From JAKZVK01 sp965248255 (GTDB lineage: Bacteria; Acidobacteriota; Terriglobia; Bryobacterales; UBA6623), in assembly GCA_965248255.1 (NCBI GenBank), contig CBDFIW010000004.1:496001-560000 (forward strand): a stretch of 64,000 bases of DNA, given 5' to 3'. This document shows positions 9,825 through 18,848 of the stretch, piece after piece. The notes under the pieces are model-generated. The model saw nothing but the letters and a program-made list of their open reading frames with translations, ran no database searches and was not told the DNA's origin. The first letter of the stretch is position 1. Each line of letters starts with the position of its first letter. The translations under genes were made by a program, and so were the position numbers.

Positions 9825-10730
9825 TTAATCGCGTAGCTCCTCCTGCTCCAATTGCTTTTTGCTGTTCTTCCTATGTTCCCTGCGCTCCTTGTTCACGCGG
9901 TCGCGGAATCTGTTCGCTCTCTTTTCTTCGGGACGTTTGCCATGCTCTGTGGCCCCTCGGGTTTCATTTGTACGTCTACTGTCGGCGAGGTATTGGGCGG
10001 TGTTCGTTCTGGCATCGTCGGCATGGCCGATTTCGTGAGCAAGCGTGTTTTCCAGCTTCTTCCTGTTTTTTGCTATTGAGGAGTCGATTATGACCGTCAC
10101 CACCTTGAGTTGCGCAGGGACTTTAATTATGGCCTCAGGGTCGTCCGGTGTTCCGTAGGTTGTCCTCGGTTCAACGATACTGGCGGTGGTCTTGCCAATC
10201 ACTGGGGTTTTTTCATCTGCATCGAATCCGGCGGCACCAATCACCAACGTGATATCAGGCGCATCAGGCCCTTCATATCCACCCAAGGCTGTATCGGCGG
10301 AGGTAGATTCCGCCCTCATAACGTTGATGGGGACTTCCAGTTGTTTAGATGCGACCTTGACGGCTTCACCCGTGTCATCGAAGTACTTGAGGGGATTATT
10401 TCGCACATAGCTATAGAGGTTCCAGCCCTGGGGGTCAGACTCAAACTGATCGGCGAAGGGCGCATCAGGCGAGGTAAACCTCCCCAACAGGGGCCGGTAG
10501 TAGCGGGCTCCGAAGTAATCCATCCCGGACTCGTCGTCGCGTTGTTGGCCGGTAAACTGCTGCGGGAAGGCGCTGGAGGAGGCGCCGTAGCAGGCGGCCT
10601 GGTCGCGGCGCCCCGAGAAGCGGGCGCGGTCGCGCCGCCGGCGGTTGTAGCAGGTTTCGCACAGCCCGCGGCGGTAGAGCTCCCCCCTGCCGCAGGGGCA
10701 GCACAGCGGGAGTTGCGAGTGAGGGGACAT
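9825..10730 (-). CDS. Chimeric ORF: HNH-type N-terminal zinc segment, RHS core, HExxH C-terminal domain
   Basis: The ATG at 10730 starts a cysteine-rich segment (CCPCGRGELYRRGLCETCYNR) like the N terminus of phage HNH endonucleases usually found beside terminases. At about residue 50 it switches to an RHS repeat-associated core (FTGQQRDDESGMDYFGARYY, then GRFTSPDAPF, then NLYSYVRNNPLKYFDDTG). The last ~180 residues are a variable tip with HEIGHADD, a zinc metallopeptidase-type motif. RHS proteins deliver C-terminal toxins; this is only the last part of one, without the large repeat cage. It could be an orphan RHS cassette captured into the phage locus. The fusion with the HNH part is inferred to be a deletion scar. 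Function of the tip as protease is plausible but unproven. Confidence 0.6.
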   Translation of the reverse strand: MSPHSQLPLCCPCGRGELYRRGLCETCYNRRRRDRARFSGRRDQAACYGASSSAFPQQFTGQQRDDESGMDYFGARYYRPLLGRFTSPDAPFADQFESDPQGWNLYSYVRNNPLKYFDDTGEAVKVASKQLEVPINVMRAESTSADTALGGYEGPDAPDITLVIGAAGFDADEKTPVIGKTTASIVEPRTTYGTPDDPEAIIKVPAQLKVVTVIIDSSIAKNRKKLENTLAHEIGHADDARTNTAQYLADSRRTNETRGATEHGKRPEEKRANRFRDRVNKERREHRKNSKKQLEQEELRD

Positions 10731-10807
10731 GGCGGAGGGCCGCGGAAGCCGTTTGCGAAGCTCTCCTTTGATTATAAAATAAAGGGCGGCGTTGATAGGG
10801 TGAAGGT

Positions 10808-11702
10808 ATGACCGAAATGGATGCGACGGCGGAGCGGGTGGCGCGTTTGGCGCGGGACCCGGAGGCGGTCGCGCGGCTCTCGCCCGAGCAGCGGCGGAAG
10901 CTGGGGGTGGTGCTGGAGGCATTCGGCAAGCGGGCCAAGCGGGACCGCTATTTCGATCTCTACCCCGCCGAGGGGCCGTTGTCGCGGCGGGCGTACAGCA
11001 AGCACATGGAGCATTTCGCGGCGGGCAAGTGGGCCAGGGAGCGGGCGGTGCTGGGCGGCAACCGGGTGGGGAAAACGGAGATAGGCGCCTACGAGATGAC
11101 GGCGCACCTGACGGGCCTGTACCCGGAGTGGTGGCAGGGCCGGCGCTTCGACACTGCGGTCCACGCCTGGGCGGCGGGCAAGACGAACGACACGACGAAG
11201 AACATCTTGCAGGAAAAGTTGTTTGGCGGCGTGCGCAAGGACGAGCGTGACGGCGCTCCCGACAGCACCGCTCCCGAGCAGGAAGACGCCACGGCGTCTC
11301 CGGTGACGGACGCGCTGAAGAGAGTGCGTGAGTTCGACCCCGACGTGGCGGACTCGCTGGAACAGGTGCTCAGCCCGTTTCAGGAGCGGCTTTACGAAGC
11401 CGAGCGGAAACTGGCGGAGCGTGCCGACGCCGAACGGCGGCGCGGAATCGAGGCGAAGCTGGCGGAAGTAGATGCCGCGGTGCCCGGCTGGAGGAAAGAC
11501 GTGCAGACCGAGGAATTTGCTGCATGGTTTGACCAACAACCCGGTTACTGGCAAGCTGCTTTCCAGCAGACCGAAGACTCTGCCGACATAATTGAGATTT
11601 TCTCCTCGTACACCTCGTACAGGTCGTCAGTGAATGGCTCGCCGGCCTCTGAGCAGCCCGGACGAGAGCAAGCTGACAACACCGCCCCGGCGGCCTCTCC
11701 CA
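10808..11702 (+). pseudogene. Terminase large subunit fragment fused to a scaffold-like fragment
   Basis: Residues 1-142 are the N-terminal part of a phage terminase large subunit: Walker A GGNRVGKTE, then EWWQGRRFD and WAAGKTNDTTKNILQEKLFG. After KLFGGV (about 11232) the similarity to terminase ends, before the Walker B and nuclease domain. The next ~150 residues are acidic and coiled, ending RKDVQTEEFAAWFDQQPGYW, which resembles the C terminus of phage capsid scaffolding proteins. The frame then enters an IS630 remnant and stops at 12010. I infer that a deletion removed the portal and packaging genes between terminase and scaffold. The protein cannot be a working packaging motor. Confidence 0.6.
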
Positions 11703-12402
11703 CCGCACAACGCGAACGCCTGACGTCGCTGCTGCTGGAAGGCCCGGAAGCCCACGGCTTCCCAACGCCCCTGTGGAGCTGTCCGCGGGTGGCTCGGCTG
11801 ATCGGAGACGAGTTCGGGGTCGCATACCACGCAGGCCACGCCTGGAAGATCCTGCGAGCGCTCGACTGGAGCCCGCAACGCCCGGCCGGAAAGGCGCGCG
11901 AGCGCAACGAAGAGCGGATCCGCACCTGGAAGCGCAAGACCTGGAAGCGCATTAAAAAAAAGCCCAAAACGAAGGCCGTACGCTCGTCTTCATCGACGAA
12001 AGCGGATTGAGTCAGAAGCCGCATCGCTGCCGCACCTGGGCGCCACGTGGCCAAACACCGGTGCTGCAGTTTAACTTCAACTGGGAGAAGCTTTCCGTCT
12101 CGGCGGGGCTGACGCTGCGTAACTTCTACTTCCGGCTCTATCCCGGTGCGATCGGCAAAGAAGTGATCGACTTTCTCAAGGCGTTGGTACGTCATATCGA
12201 TCGCCCGCTGCTGATCGTCTGGGATCGGCTGCCGGCGCACCGTAGCCGCCTGGTGCAAGAGTTCATCGAACTCTCCGAAGGCCACATCGCAACCGAGTAC
12301 TTGCCACCCTATGCGCCGGAGTTGAATCCGGTGGAATACATCTGGGCTTACTGGAAGCAGCACGAGTTGCCGAACGTCTGTCCGAAAGACTACGGCGAGC
12401 TG
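11703..12402 (+). mobile_element. IS630-family remnant, both ends missing (copy A)
   Basis: Sequence from CCGCACAACGCG to GGCGAGCTG matches the middle of the intact copies at 35.5, 38.1 and 51.0 kb. It lacks the first ~220 bases and the last ~120 bases and has no terminal repeats. It differs from the others (EVIDFLKAL in place of EQVTDFLKAL, one codon lost; IGDEF for TGDEF), so it is an older copy. Both edges are junctions to unrelated sequence, a phage scaffold-like frame on the left and a truncated enolase-family gene on the right. Confidence 0.9.
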
Positions 12403-13299
12403 GATCGGTACCGACGTTGATGCTGTGAGGGTCACCCAGCCCTCAATATCGGTGGGCGGGATCGGATCCTCCACCCAGGTTAGATCGAACGGCTCTAGAG
12501 CTTTGACGAAACGCACCGCATTCGCAACCGTTCCGCAGCGGGCTTCAACGGCCACTTCGATGTCGTCGCCGACTTGACCACGGATCTTCTCCATCAGCCC
12601 GACAATCTGAAGCAGCCCTTTTCGGGTCAAGTGTTTGTCCATCGTAACGCCAGGAACATCCGCGATCGCCACTGGGGTCGTGTCGAACTTGAGGCAAGTG
12701 ATGCCTAGTCGCTTATAGACGTCCTCCATTTCCAGATAGGTGTCCAGGAATCCTACGCAGGCGTAGAGTCGGACCTGGTCGCGGTGACGGCCGCCGAGAA
12801 GCTTGTAGATGGGCAGACCCGCGGCCTTGCCGGCGAGGTCCCAGAGCGCCGTCTCTATTCCACTGACGGCGTGCACGGCTAGGCCACCGTCGAAGTGAGA
12901 GGCGGTGAAGCCAGCGTAAGCCCGCGACACCATCTTGCGGAAAAGAGCCTCGACGTTCGTCGGGTCTTCACCGATCAGAAGGTCTTTGTAGCCGAGAACA
13001 AGTGACTTGACTTGGTGTGTGGCATGGGCGGCCTCTCCATAGCCGTAGACGCCCTGATCCGTATCAATGCGAATCAGCAGCCACCTGCGCTGCCAGGGTC
13101 CCCAGTTGGCCTCAAGCATCGTCGTCTTCAGGTCGGTTATTTTCAGTCCCGAACGGACGTTAGGCTGAGGAGCTACTGCAACTTCGGTGTTGGGCCCTTC
13201 CTCGGGTGTGGACTGGTGTGGCGTGCACCCGCTCTGCAAGCATAGGCCGGCGGCTGCGCCCGCCATGGCTCCCATGAAGTTACGACGGTGGGGTCGCAT
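12403..13299 (-). pseudogene. Exported mandelate racemase/muconate lactonizing-type enzyme, C-terminus lost
   Basis: The ATG at 13299 follows GGGGAG eight bases upstream. A twin-arginine-like signal (RRNFMGAMAGAAAGLCLQSGC) ends in a possible lipobox cysteine. The body is an enolase-superfamily protein: N-terminal capping domain (KITDLKTTML, VYGYGEAAHA), then the barrel with LWDLAGKAAGLPIYKLLGG, LKFD and WVEDPIPPTD. The second and third metal-ligand strands and the C-terminal half of the barrel are missing because the frame joins an IS630 remnant after TASTSVPI. About 300 of ~400 residues remain, so the enzyme is dead. The reaction cannot be told; members act on sugar acids or dipeptides. Periplasmic members are common next to DUF1501/PSD1 genes in this group. 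Confidence 0.75.
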
Positions 13300-13439
13300 G
13301 AACTTCTCCCCACGAAACGGCACGCTTCATGCCGTCTGAAAAGTCGACCCGACGACTCAGAGCGCTCCGCTAGAGTCTCTCGATTCTACTCGAGGCCTGA
13401 TTGACTTGCTTTTCGAGCAACTGTTTGTATCAGCGAGGC

Positions 13440-14888
13440 CTATGCGATGATCTCGTCCACGACTCGGGCGGGGATCTCGTCGGTAATGCGCTCCGGGCGG
13501 CCTTCACGCTCGTAGAACAGGTCCCGGTGGTTCATACCGAGCAGATGAAGGATCGTGGCGTGGAAGTCGTGCACGCTAACCGGATTCTCGGCGGCTTTGT
13601 AGCCGATCTCATCCGTGGCACCGTAGACGGTTCCGCCTTGGACGCCGCCACCCGCCATCCAGACGCTGAAACCAGATGGGCCGTGGTCACGACCAACGTC
13701 ACCGGCCTTGGGCTGCTGGGCAATCGGGAGACGCCCGAACTCTCCGCCCCACACAATGAGCGTCGTGTCGAGCAAGCCACGCTCCTTGAGATCCTCCAGT
13801 AGGGCGGCGATGGGCTGGTCAGTCTTACCACAGGCATAGCGCAGACCCTTTTCGATGGCGCTGTGGTTATCCCAGATCTGCCCCTCGATGTATATCTGCA
13901 CCAACCGTACTCCGCGCTCAACGAGCCGGCGTGCCATCAGGCAGCGCTTGCCGTAGGAGGCGGTTGGCTCGCTGTCCAACCCGTAATTCTCGCGTGTCTG
14001 ACCGCTTTCCTGCGAAACGTCCAAGGCATCCGACGCCGCCAACTGCATCCGTGCGGCCAATTCGTAACTGGCGATGCGTGCCTCCAGGTCTGACTCACTG
14101 AGGTATTGTTTCAGGTGTGCTTGGTCCAGCTTGCGAAGCAGCGATCGCGACAACTCGACTACGGGACCGGGCCACTCTTGCTTCGGATGCAGATTGAGCA
14201 CGGGCGAACCTTCCGAGCGCACCCGCGTCCCCTGATAGATGGCCGGCAGATATCCCGCTTGCCAGTTCTGAATGTGGTTTACCGGCAGGCCCTTCGGATC
14301 GTCGAGTACGACGTATGCCGGCAGGTTTTGGTTTTCGGTACCCAGGCCGTAGACCAGCCACGCTCCCAGCGACGGACGGCCCGGCAACAACCGGCCCGAA
14401 TGCATGATGAACAGCGAGGCCTCGTGTGCGATATGCGTGGTGAACATCGAGCGAATCACCGCAATGTCATCTACCCGCTTAGCAAGGTGCGGCATGACAT
14501 CAGAGACGTCGATGCCCGACTCGCCGTGTTTGGCGAAGGGGAACGGCGAGGGCATTAGGCCGCCCGTCTCTCGAACAGCGCGGACTTCGCTGGCGAGATC
14601 CCGGGCGGGCGGCTGGCCGGCGTACTTGGTAAGCGCCGGCTTGGGGTCGAACAGGTCGACTTGGCTGGGCCCGCCATTCATGAAGAGCTGAATGACCGAC
14701 GTTGCCTTGGGCTCGAAGTGCGGGTGGCGCGGTTTGAGATCGTAGACCCGTCTAGGGGTTGAGGCTAGGGCGGGATTGGCGGAGAACAGTTCGTTGCCGA
14801 GCAAGGAGGCAAGCGCCATGCCATAGAGACCGTCGCCGACGCTCGAGAAGAAACCACGTCTGGTCGTCAGATTCGCTTTCGCGTTCAT
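13440..14888 (-). CDS. DUF1501 family exported protein
   Basis: The 482-residue product begins with a twin-arginine signal (TTRRGFFSSVGDGLYGMALASLL). The body is DUF1501, an alkaline-phosphatase/sulfatase-like fold: VIQLFMNGGPSQVDLFDPKP near residue 65, SLGAWLVYGLGTEN, LIVWGGEFGRLP near 380 and DFHATILHLLGM near 445. These are typical positions for the family's metal-site segments. Biochemical function is unknown; members almost always pair with a DUF1549/DUF1553 gene, as here at 15065-18040 just upstream on the same strand. The pair is probably one transcript split by a MITE-like repeat. Role in polysaccharide or sulfated-carbohydrate use is often proposed but unproven. Confidence 0.85.
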   Translation of the reverse strand: MNAKANLTTRRGFFSSVGDGLYGMALASLLGNELFSANPALASTPRRVYDLKPRHPHFEPKATSVIQLFMNGGPSQVDLFDPKPALTKYAGQPPARDLASEVRAVRETGGLMPSPFPFAKHGESGIDVSDVMPHLAKRVDDIAVIRSMFTTHIAHEASLFIMHSGRLLPGRPSLGAWLVYGLGTENQNLPAYVVLDDPKGLPVNHIQNWQAGYLPAIYQGTRVRSEGSPVLNLHPKQEWPGPVVELSRSLLRKLDQAHLKQYLSESDLEARIASYELAARMQLAASDALDVSQESGQTRENYGLDSEPTASYGKRCLMARRLVERGVRLVQIYIEGQIWDNHSAIEKGLRYACGKTDQPIAALLEDLKERGLLDTTLIVWGGEFGRLPIAQQPKAGDVGRDHGPSGFSVWMAGGGVQGGTVYGATDEIGYKAAENPVSVHDFHATILHLLGMNHRDLFYEREGRPERITDEIPARVVDEIIA

Positions 14889-14949
14889 CGTTGCGTCTCA
14901 ATCAATGCATGAGAACATGTCGCCCGAAGCTATGGCCCGGATGTTCGCC

Positions 14950-15067
14950 TAGTGGATTGTCGCAAAGAAAACTTAATGGTAACGAGCAGCCGGGCGGGCA
15001 CAGGGGCCCGCCCCTACAGTCTCGCCGGATACTCCTGCGCCTAAGGAATCTCCGTGACATTCCACTA
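14950..15067. mobile_element. MITE-like repeat, copy 1
   Basis: A 118-base element that starts TAGTGGATTGTCGC and ends GACATTCCACTA, giving 12-14-base terminal inverted repeats bounded by TA. It matches, in reverse complement, the sequence at 33254-33371 over its whole length with scattered changes. An inner GC-rich dyad (CCGGGCGGGCACAGGGGCCC) could fold as a hairpin. No coding capacity. TA boundaries suggest mobilisation by an IS630/Tc1-type transposase. Its right edge supplies the TAG stop of the upstream PSD1 gene. Confidence 0.75.
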
Positions 15068-18040
15068 CTTGACATACACAAACTCCGCCGAGTTGAGATA
15101 TGTCTGACACAAGGATGCCAGAGCGAGCCAGCGTGCTTTGGCGGCGATCGGCTCGGCCGGTATTTCGGATTGGAGATGCTTCAACCACTCGCGGGTGAGG
15201 GCACGGAGAATCTCTTCGGCTAGCTGGGCTTCTTCCGGCATCGGAGGGCGTGACAGGGTCGTCCAATAGACGCGTTCGATTTGCTTTCGGGGGTCGTCAC
15301 CCGCGGCGTCGATCACCCGGCCGGCCATAAAGCGCGCGCTTTCACGAACCAGGTCGCTGTTCTCTAACTGCAAAGCCTGTGATAAAACGGTCGAGTGGGG
15401 ACGGCGCAGGCAATTCGGCGTCAGCAGCGGGGCGTCGAAGGTCTCGAGTGCCGTAACGGGCTTCGAACGGCGCTGTAAGACATATATGCTGCGACGGTAG
15501 CCATGCTCCGTTGGCTTCGCGACGACTTCGCCGTCCGGCTTGACCTCCACTTCGTCTGCCGGGCCGAAAGGGGTGGTATCCAAGCGGCCGGCGACCTTGA
15601 GGATGGAGTCGCGAAGCGCGTCGGCATCGAGTCTTTGTAGCGGGAACCGCGAGAGCAGCCGGTTGCCCGGGTCCACTCCGAGGACGTCGGCCGCGGCACG
15701 CGAACTCTGCCGATAGGCACTTGAGGTCATGATGATCCGGTGCATCGCCTTGAAACTCCAACCTCGCTGCACGAATTCGGTGGCCAGCCAATCGAGCAAT
15801 TCCGGGTGGCTCGGCCGCGACCCGTTGCTACCAAAGTTGCCCGGGGTCGTGACCAAGCCCGTCCCAAAGTGATCTTGCCAGATGCGGTTGACCATGACGC
15901 GGGCTGTCAGCGGGTGGTCAGGTTGCGAGAGCCAGCGAGCCAGGCCTAGCCGTCTTCCCGTGGTTCCCGTACTCCAATCGGGCCGTTCGATTTGGTAAGG
16001 GGCGAGCCCCACGCTCAGGACCGACGGCACGCCCGCGTCCACGAGCGGCCCCTGGTTGGTGAACTCGCCGCGCAACAGCATCCGGGTGGGAGTGGGCTCC
16101 CCGCCCATGTCAAACAGCGCACGAATTCTTGGCTTCGGCTTCAGTTTCTTCTGCTCAGCATCGATCTGTGCTTGAATGTGCTGCACTTCCTTGCCGAAGT
16201 CTTCGGATCGCCCAGCGATCTCCTCGTCCGTCACCTTCAGCGCCGATTCGAACCGGCCCACCAGGTATTTCTGGACGTCGGTTCGCTTCTCGGGCTCGAT
16301 CTCCAGCGCAGTGCGTAGATCCTTTTGTACAGTCTCGGGTAGCTTCTCGAGCTTCTCCGCCACCAGTTTTTCTCTCATTGGCGCGGCTTTCTCTTTCAGC
16401 CGCTCTTCTAGCTCGTCAATCTTTTTCCGCGTGGGAGCGTTGGCTTCCTCGACCTCCCGCTGCTGACGAGCCGACAGCAGCGGGAGCAAGCGAGTGTTGG
16501 TGTCGTCGCAGTTGGCGCCCACGCCGATGCAACCCAGGTTGGGTGACAGCCAGTCATACGGGTCGTAGGCGGTCTGCAACGCCGCGCTGAGCCGGTAGTA
16601 ATCGCGCTGCGGCAGCGGGTCGTATTTGTGGTCGTGGCAGCGTGCACAGCCCATCGTTAGGCCCATGACGGCCGTGGTGAAGATCTCGATCTGGGTCGCG
16701 ACCACCGCCAGACGCTCCGGCATAGTGTTCTGCTCGGTGCTGTAGGTGGAGTCGGGCCCCATCCGGAGGAAACCAGTCGCCACGAGTTTGTCGATTTGGT
16801 CAGGCGTATACTCGTCCACGGATTGGTAGTCGAACAGCTCGTCACCGGCGATCTGCTCGATCAGGAACTGATCGTAGGACTTGTCGGCGTTCAGGGATCG
16901 GATGACATAGTCCCGATAGCGATAGGCGTTTGGGCGGATGGAGTCGGCCGAAACCGCGCCTTCGGAGTCGGCATAGCCGGCCGCGTCGAGCCAGTAACGC
17001 GCCCAGCGCTCGCCGTAGTGAGGAGACTCGAGGAGGCGATCCACCAACCGCTCGTACGCGTCGGGTCTGTTGTCGGCTCGGTAGGATTCGATCTCCCCGG
17101 GCGACGGCGGAAGCCCGATCAAATCAAAGTATGCCCGGCGCATCAAGGTCAGCCCATCCGCTTCGTGTGTGAAGCCGAGTTGATTCTTCTCCAGCTTCGC
17201 GAGCAAGAAGGAATCAATCGGAGTGCGGATGCGGCCGTTCCGTTTGACCTTCGGCACGGCAGGTCGCCTTGGCGGCTGGAAAGACCAAAAGCGCCGGTCA
17301 GAGTCGCTGACCAGCGGATCTTCCTCAACCTGAAACTCCACGGGCAAGTCATGATCCGCCGGCGCACCGGCGGCCACCCAACTCCGCAGCTTCTTGAGCT
17401 CATTCGAAGTTAATCCCCGAACGGAGAACTCTTCCTGAAGTTCCAGAGGCGGCATTTCTTCGGCAACAATTCGCCGCACCAGCAGACTGTCATCCGGCTC
17501 GCCTGGAACAATGGCCGGACCGGACTTGCCTCCTCTGAGAAGGCTTTTACGGGTCCGCAGGTCAAGATTCGCTTCTTGCCGCCGCCGGCCGTGACACGGC
17601 AAGCATTTAGCGCCCAAGATCGTCGCCATCACGTCGCGCTCGGTGACGCGGATGGCCGCCTTCGCCGGTTCGGAGGACTCGGGTTTATCTCCGCGGGCCC
17701 CGTTTTCGATCCAGTGGCGAATGAGCGCGATCTCTTCCTTGCCCAGCGGTTTCCCGCCCATGGGCATCGTTCCTGAGGACACCATCGCCAGCAGCGGGCT
17801 CTCGGCCGGCTTTCGGGGCACGACGGCCGGCCCTGACTTCCCGCCCCTGAGAATGTCACCAACGGTTTGTAAAGACAGCCTGGCCTGCGGGGAATCTCCG
17901 GAGTGGCATTGTAAACAGTTCTCCCGCAGGATGGAGAAGATGTGTGACGAGAAGCGGGGGGCCCCGGGCGGCTCCGCAGCAAACCCCGGAAGCACACTAA
18001 TAGAGATTGCGAAGACCGTGAGGTGTATCAACGAGGTCAC
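15065..18040 (-). CDS. PSD1/PSCyt1-type protein (cytochrome c-like, DUF1549, DUF1553)
   Basis: A 991-residue exported protein, probable GTG start, signal peptide ending near PGFAAEP. Two planctomycete-type cytochrome c-like domains come first, each with a CxxCH haem site (CLQCH at 42-46, CLPCH near 150) and a GGKSGPA(V/I)VP repeat. DUF1549 follows (FDLIGLPPSPGEIESY, RWARYWLDAAGYADS), with a third CxxCH (GCARCHDHKYDPL) near 467. A coiled-coil insert precedes DUF1553 (LARWLSQPDHPLTARVMVNR, FGSNGSRPSHPELLDW). It likely sits in the periplasm and passes electrons or anchors its DUF1501 partner. The TAG stop at 15067-15065 lies exactly at the edge of a MITE-like repeat, so the last residues may have changed on insertion. 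Confidence 0.85.
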   Translation of the reverse strand: MTSLIHLTVFAISISVLPGFAAEPPGAPRFSSHIFSILRENCLQCHSGDSPQARLSLQTVGDILRGGKSGPAVVPRKPAESPLLAMVSSGTMPMGGKPLGKEEIALIRHWIENGARGDKPESSEPAKAAIRVTERDVMATILGAKCLPCHGRRRQEANLDLRTRKSLLRGGKSGPAIVPGEPDDSLLVRRIVAEEMPPLELQEEFSVRGLTSNELKKLRSWVAAGAPADHDLPVEFQVEEDPLVSDSDRRFWSFQPPRRPAVPKVKRNGRIRTPIDSFLLAKLEKNQLGFTHEADGLTLMRRAYFDLIGLPPSPGEIESYRADNRPDAYERLVDRLLESPHYGERWARYWLDAAGYADSEGAVSADSIRPNAYRYRDYVIRSLNADKSYDQFLIEQIAGDELFDYQSVDEYTPDQIDKLVATGFLRMGPDSTYSTEQNTMPERLAVVATQIEIFTTAVMGLTMGCARCHDHKYDPLPQRDYYRLSAALQTAYDPYDWLSPNLGCIGVGANCDDTNTRLLPLLSARQQREVEEANAPTRKKIDELEERLKEKAAPMREKLVAEKLEKLPETVQKDLRTALEIEPEKRTDVQKYLVGRFESALKVTDEEIAGRSEDFGKEVQHIQAQIDAEQKKLKPKPRIRALFDMGGEPTPTRMLLRGEFTNQGPLVDAGVPSVLSVGLAPYQIERPDWSTGTTGRRLGLARWLSQPDHPLTARVMVNRIWQDHFGTGLVTTPGNFGSNGSRPSHPELLDWLATEFVQRGWSFKAMHRIIMTSSAYRQSSRAAADVLGVDPGNRLLSRFPLQRLDADALRDSILKVAGRLDTTPFGPADEVEVKPDGEVVAKPTEHGYRRSIYVLQRRSKPVTALETFDAPLLTPNCLRRPHSTVLSQALQLENSDLVRESARFMAGRVIDAAGDDPRKQIERVYWTTLSRPPMPEEAQLAEEILRALTREWLKHLQSEIPAEPIAAKARWLALASLCQTYLNSAEFVYVK

Positions 18041-18193
18041 GATTTGTACTATTTGTCCAGTACTCTTGTTCCTTTCAGTTGTTTCTCCAACTTGGCGATT
18101 TTGGCCAAGCGCTCATGGAGTCTATGAACCCCATAGTAGCAACTCCCAAGCCTATTATGCCAAATGCTTCCATCCCGCTTCCTCCTGTCTTAT

Positions 18194-18505
18194 TGACTCC
18201 CGCATAATATAGAGTCAGTCAAAACAAAGAGAAGACTGTTTCCAGAAGGCCGTGATCAAACGCGGTTTGCGGTACATGCGGCGGAGTGCCTTGCGGGCCC
18301 GCTCGTTCAGCTCGCCGTAGTCTTTCGGACAGACGTTCGGCAACTCGTGCTGCTTCCAGTAAACCCAGATGTATTCCACCGGATTCAACTCCGGCGCATA
18401 GGGTGGCAAGTACTCGGTTGCGATGTGGCCTTCGGAGAGTTCGATGAACTCTTGCACCAGGCGGCTACGGTGCGCCGGCAGCCGATCCCAGACGATCAGC
18501 AGCGG
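18194..18505 (-). mobile_element. IS630-family 3' fragment (copy E)
   Basis: The right terminal repeat (TTGACTCCCGCATAATAT) is intact at 18194 and is preceded by TA. The match to the full copies ends at 18505, inside the transposase between the second aspartate (LLIVWDRLPAHRS) and the upstream part. The catalytic glutamate region PPYAPELNPVEYIW is kept. The fragment cannot move by itself. Confidence 0.9.
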
Positions 18506-18599
18506 CCCTCCAGTGTGTTTTCGTGACACTGTTTGCTCTTCTTACGGCACAACGACCGGCGATGAGGAAGACAGAGGGACTGATTCAAAAGGGGATAGG

Positions 18600-18676
18600 T
18601 GGCGCGCCCGGAGAGATTCGAACTCCCGACCTTCTGGTTCGTAGCCAGACGCTCTATCCAACTGAGCTACGAGCGC
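18600..18676 (-). tRNA. tRNA-Arg (anticodon ACG)
   Basis: The cloverleaf is clear: acceptor GCGCTCG pairs with CGGGCGC (one G-U), D-arm AGCTCAGTTGGATAGAGC, anticodon stem TCTGG/CCAGA around CTACGAA, T-arm GGGAGTTCGAATCTC. The 3' CCA is encoded (18602-18600). Anticodon ACG would be edited to ICG by TadA. An IS630 fragment ends 95 bases downstream of its 3' end. Confidence 0.97.
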
Positions 18677-18832
18677 GGACGGGTGAAGCGGAAAGCCTTT
18701 CGTTTGGATCGTAGCGGGGGTTGGGGTGGCTGTCAAACCTGTACCGCGGTGCGGCGGTCATACCGTTAGGGGCCCATCGTGATTGGCAGGTGCCGCGCCG
18801 AACCTCGATCGCAACCCTTCGTCTCTCCTCGC

Positions 18833-18838
18833 TATAAT
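18833..18838 (+). promoter_or_regulatory. Perfect -10 box TATAAT 10 bases before a start codon
   Basis: TATAAT sits so close to the ATG at 18849 that transcription would start within a few bases of it, which suggests a leaderless transcript. No Shine-Dalgarno lies between. A -35 box is not obvious. Confidence 0.45.
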
Positions 18839-18848
18839 AGTGCGCAAC

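Noticed and set aside
18506..18599. Attachment site at tRNA-Arg for an integrated element
   Set aside because: No repeat of the tRNA 3' end was found elsewhere in the window, and the nearby IS630 fragment uses TA targets.
18542..18736. A 64-residue frame on the minus strand containing VAQLDRASGYEPEG
   Set aside because: It is the well-known false translation of a tRNA-Arg gene, which lies at 18600-18676.
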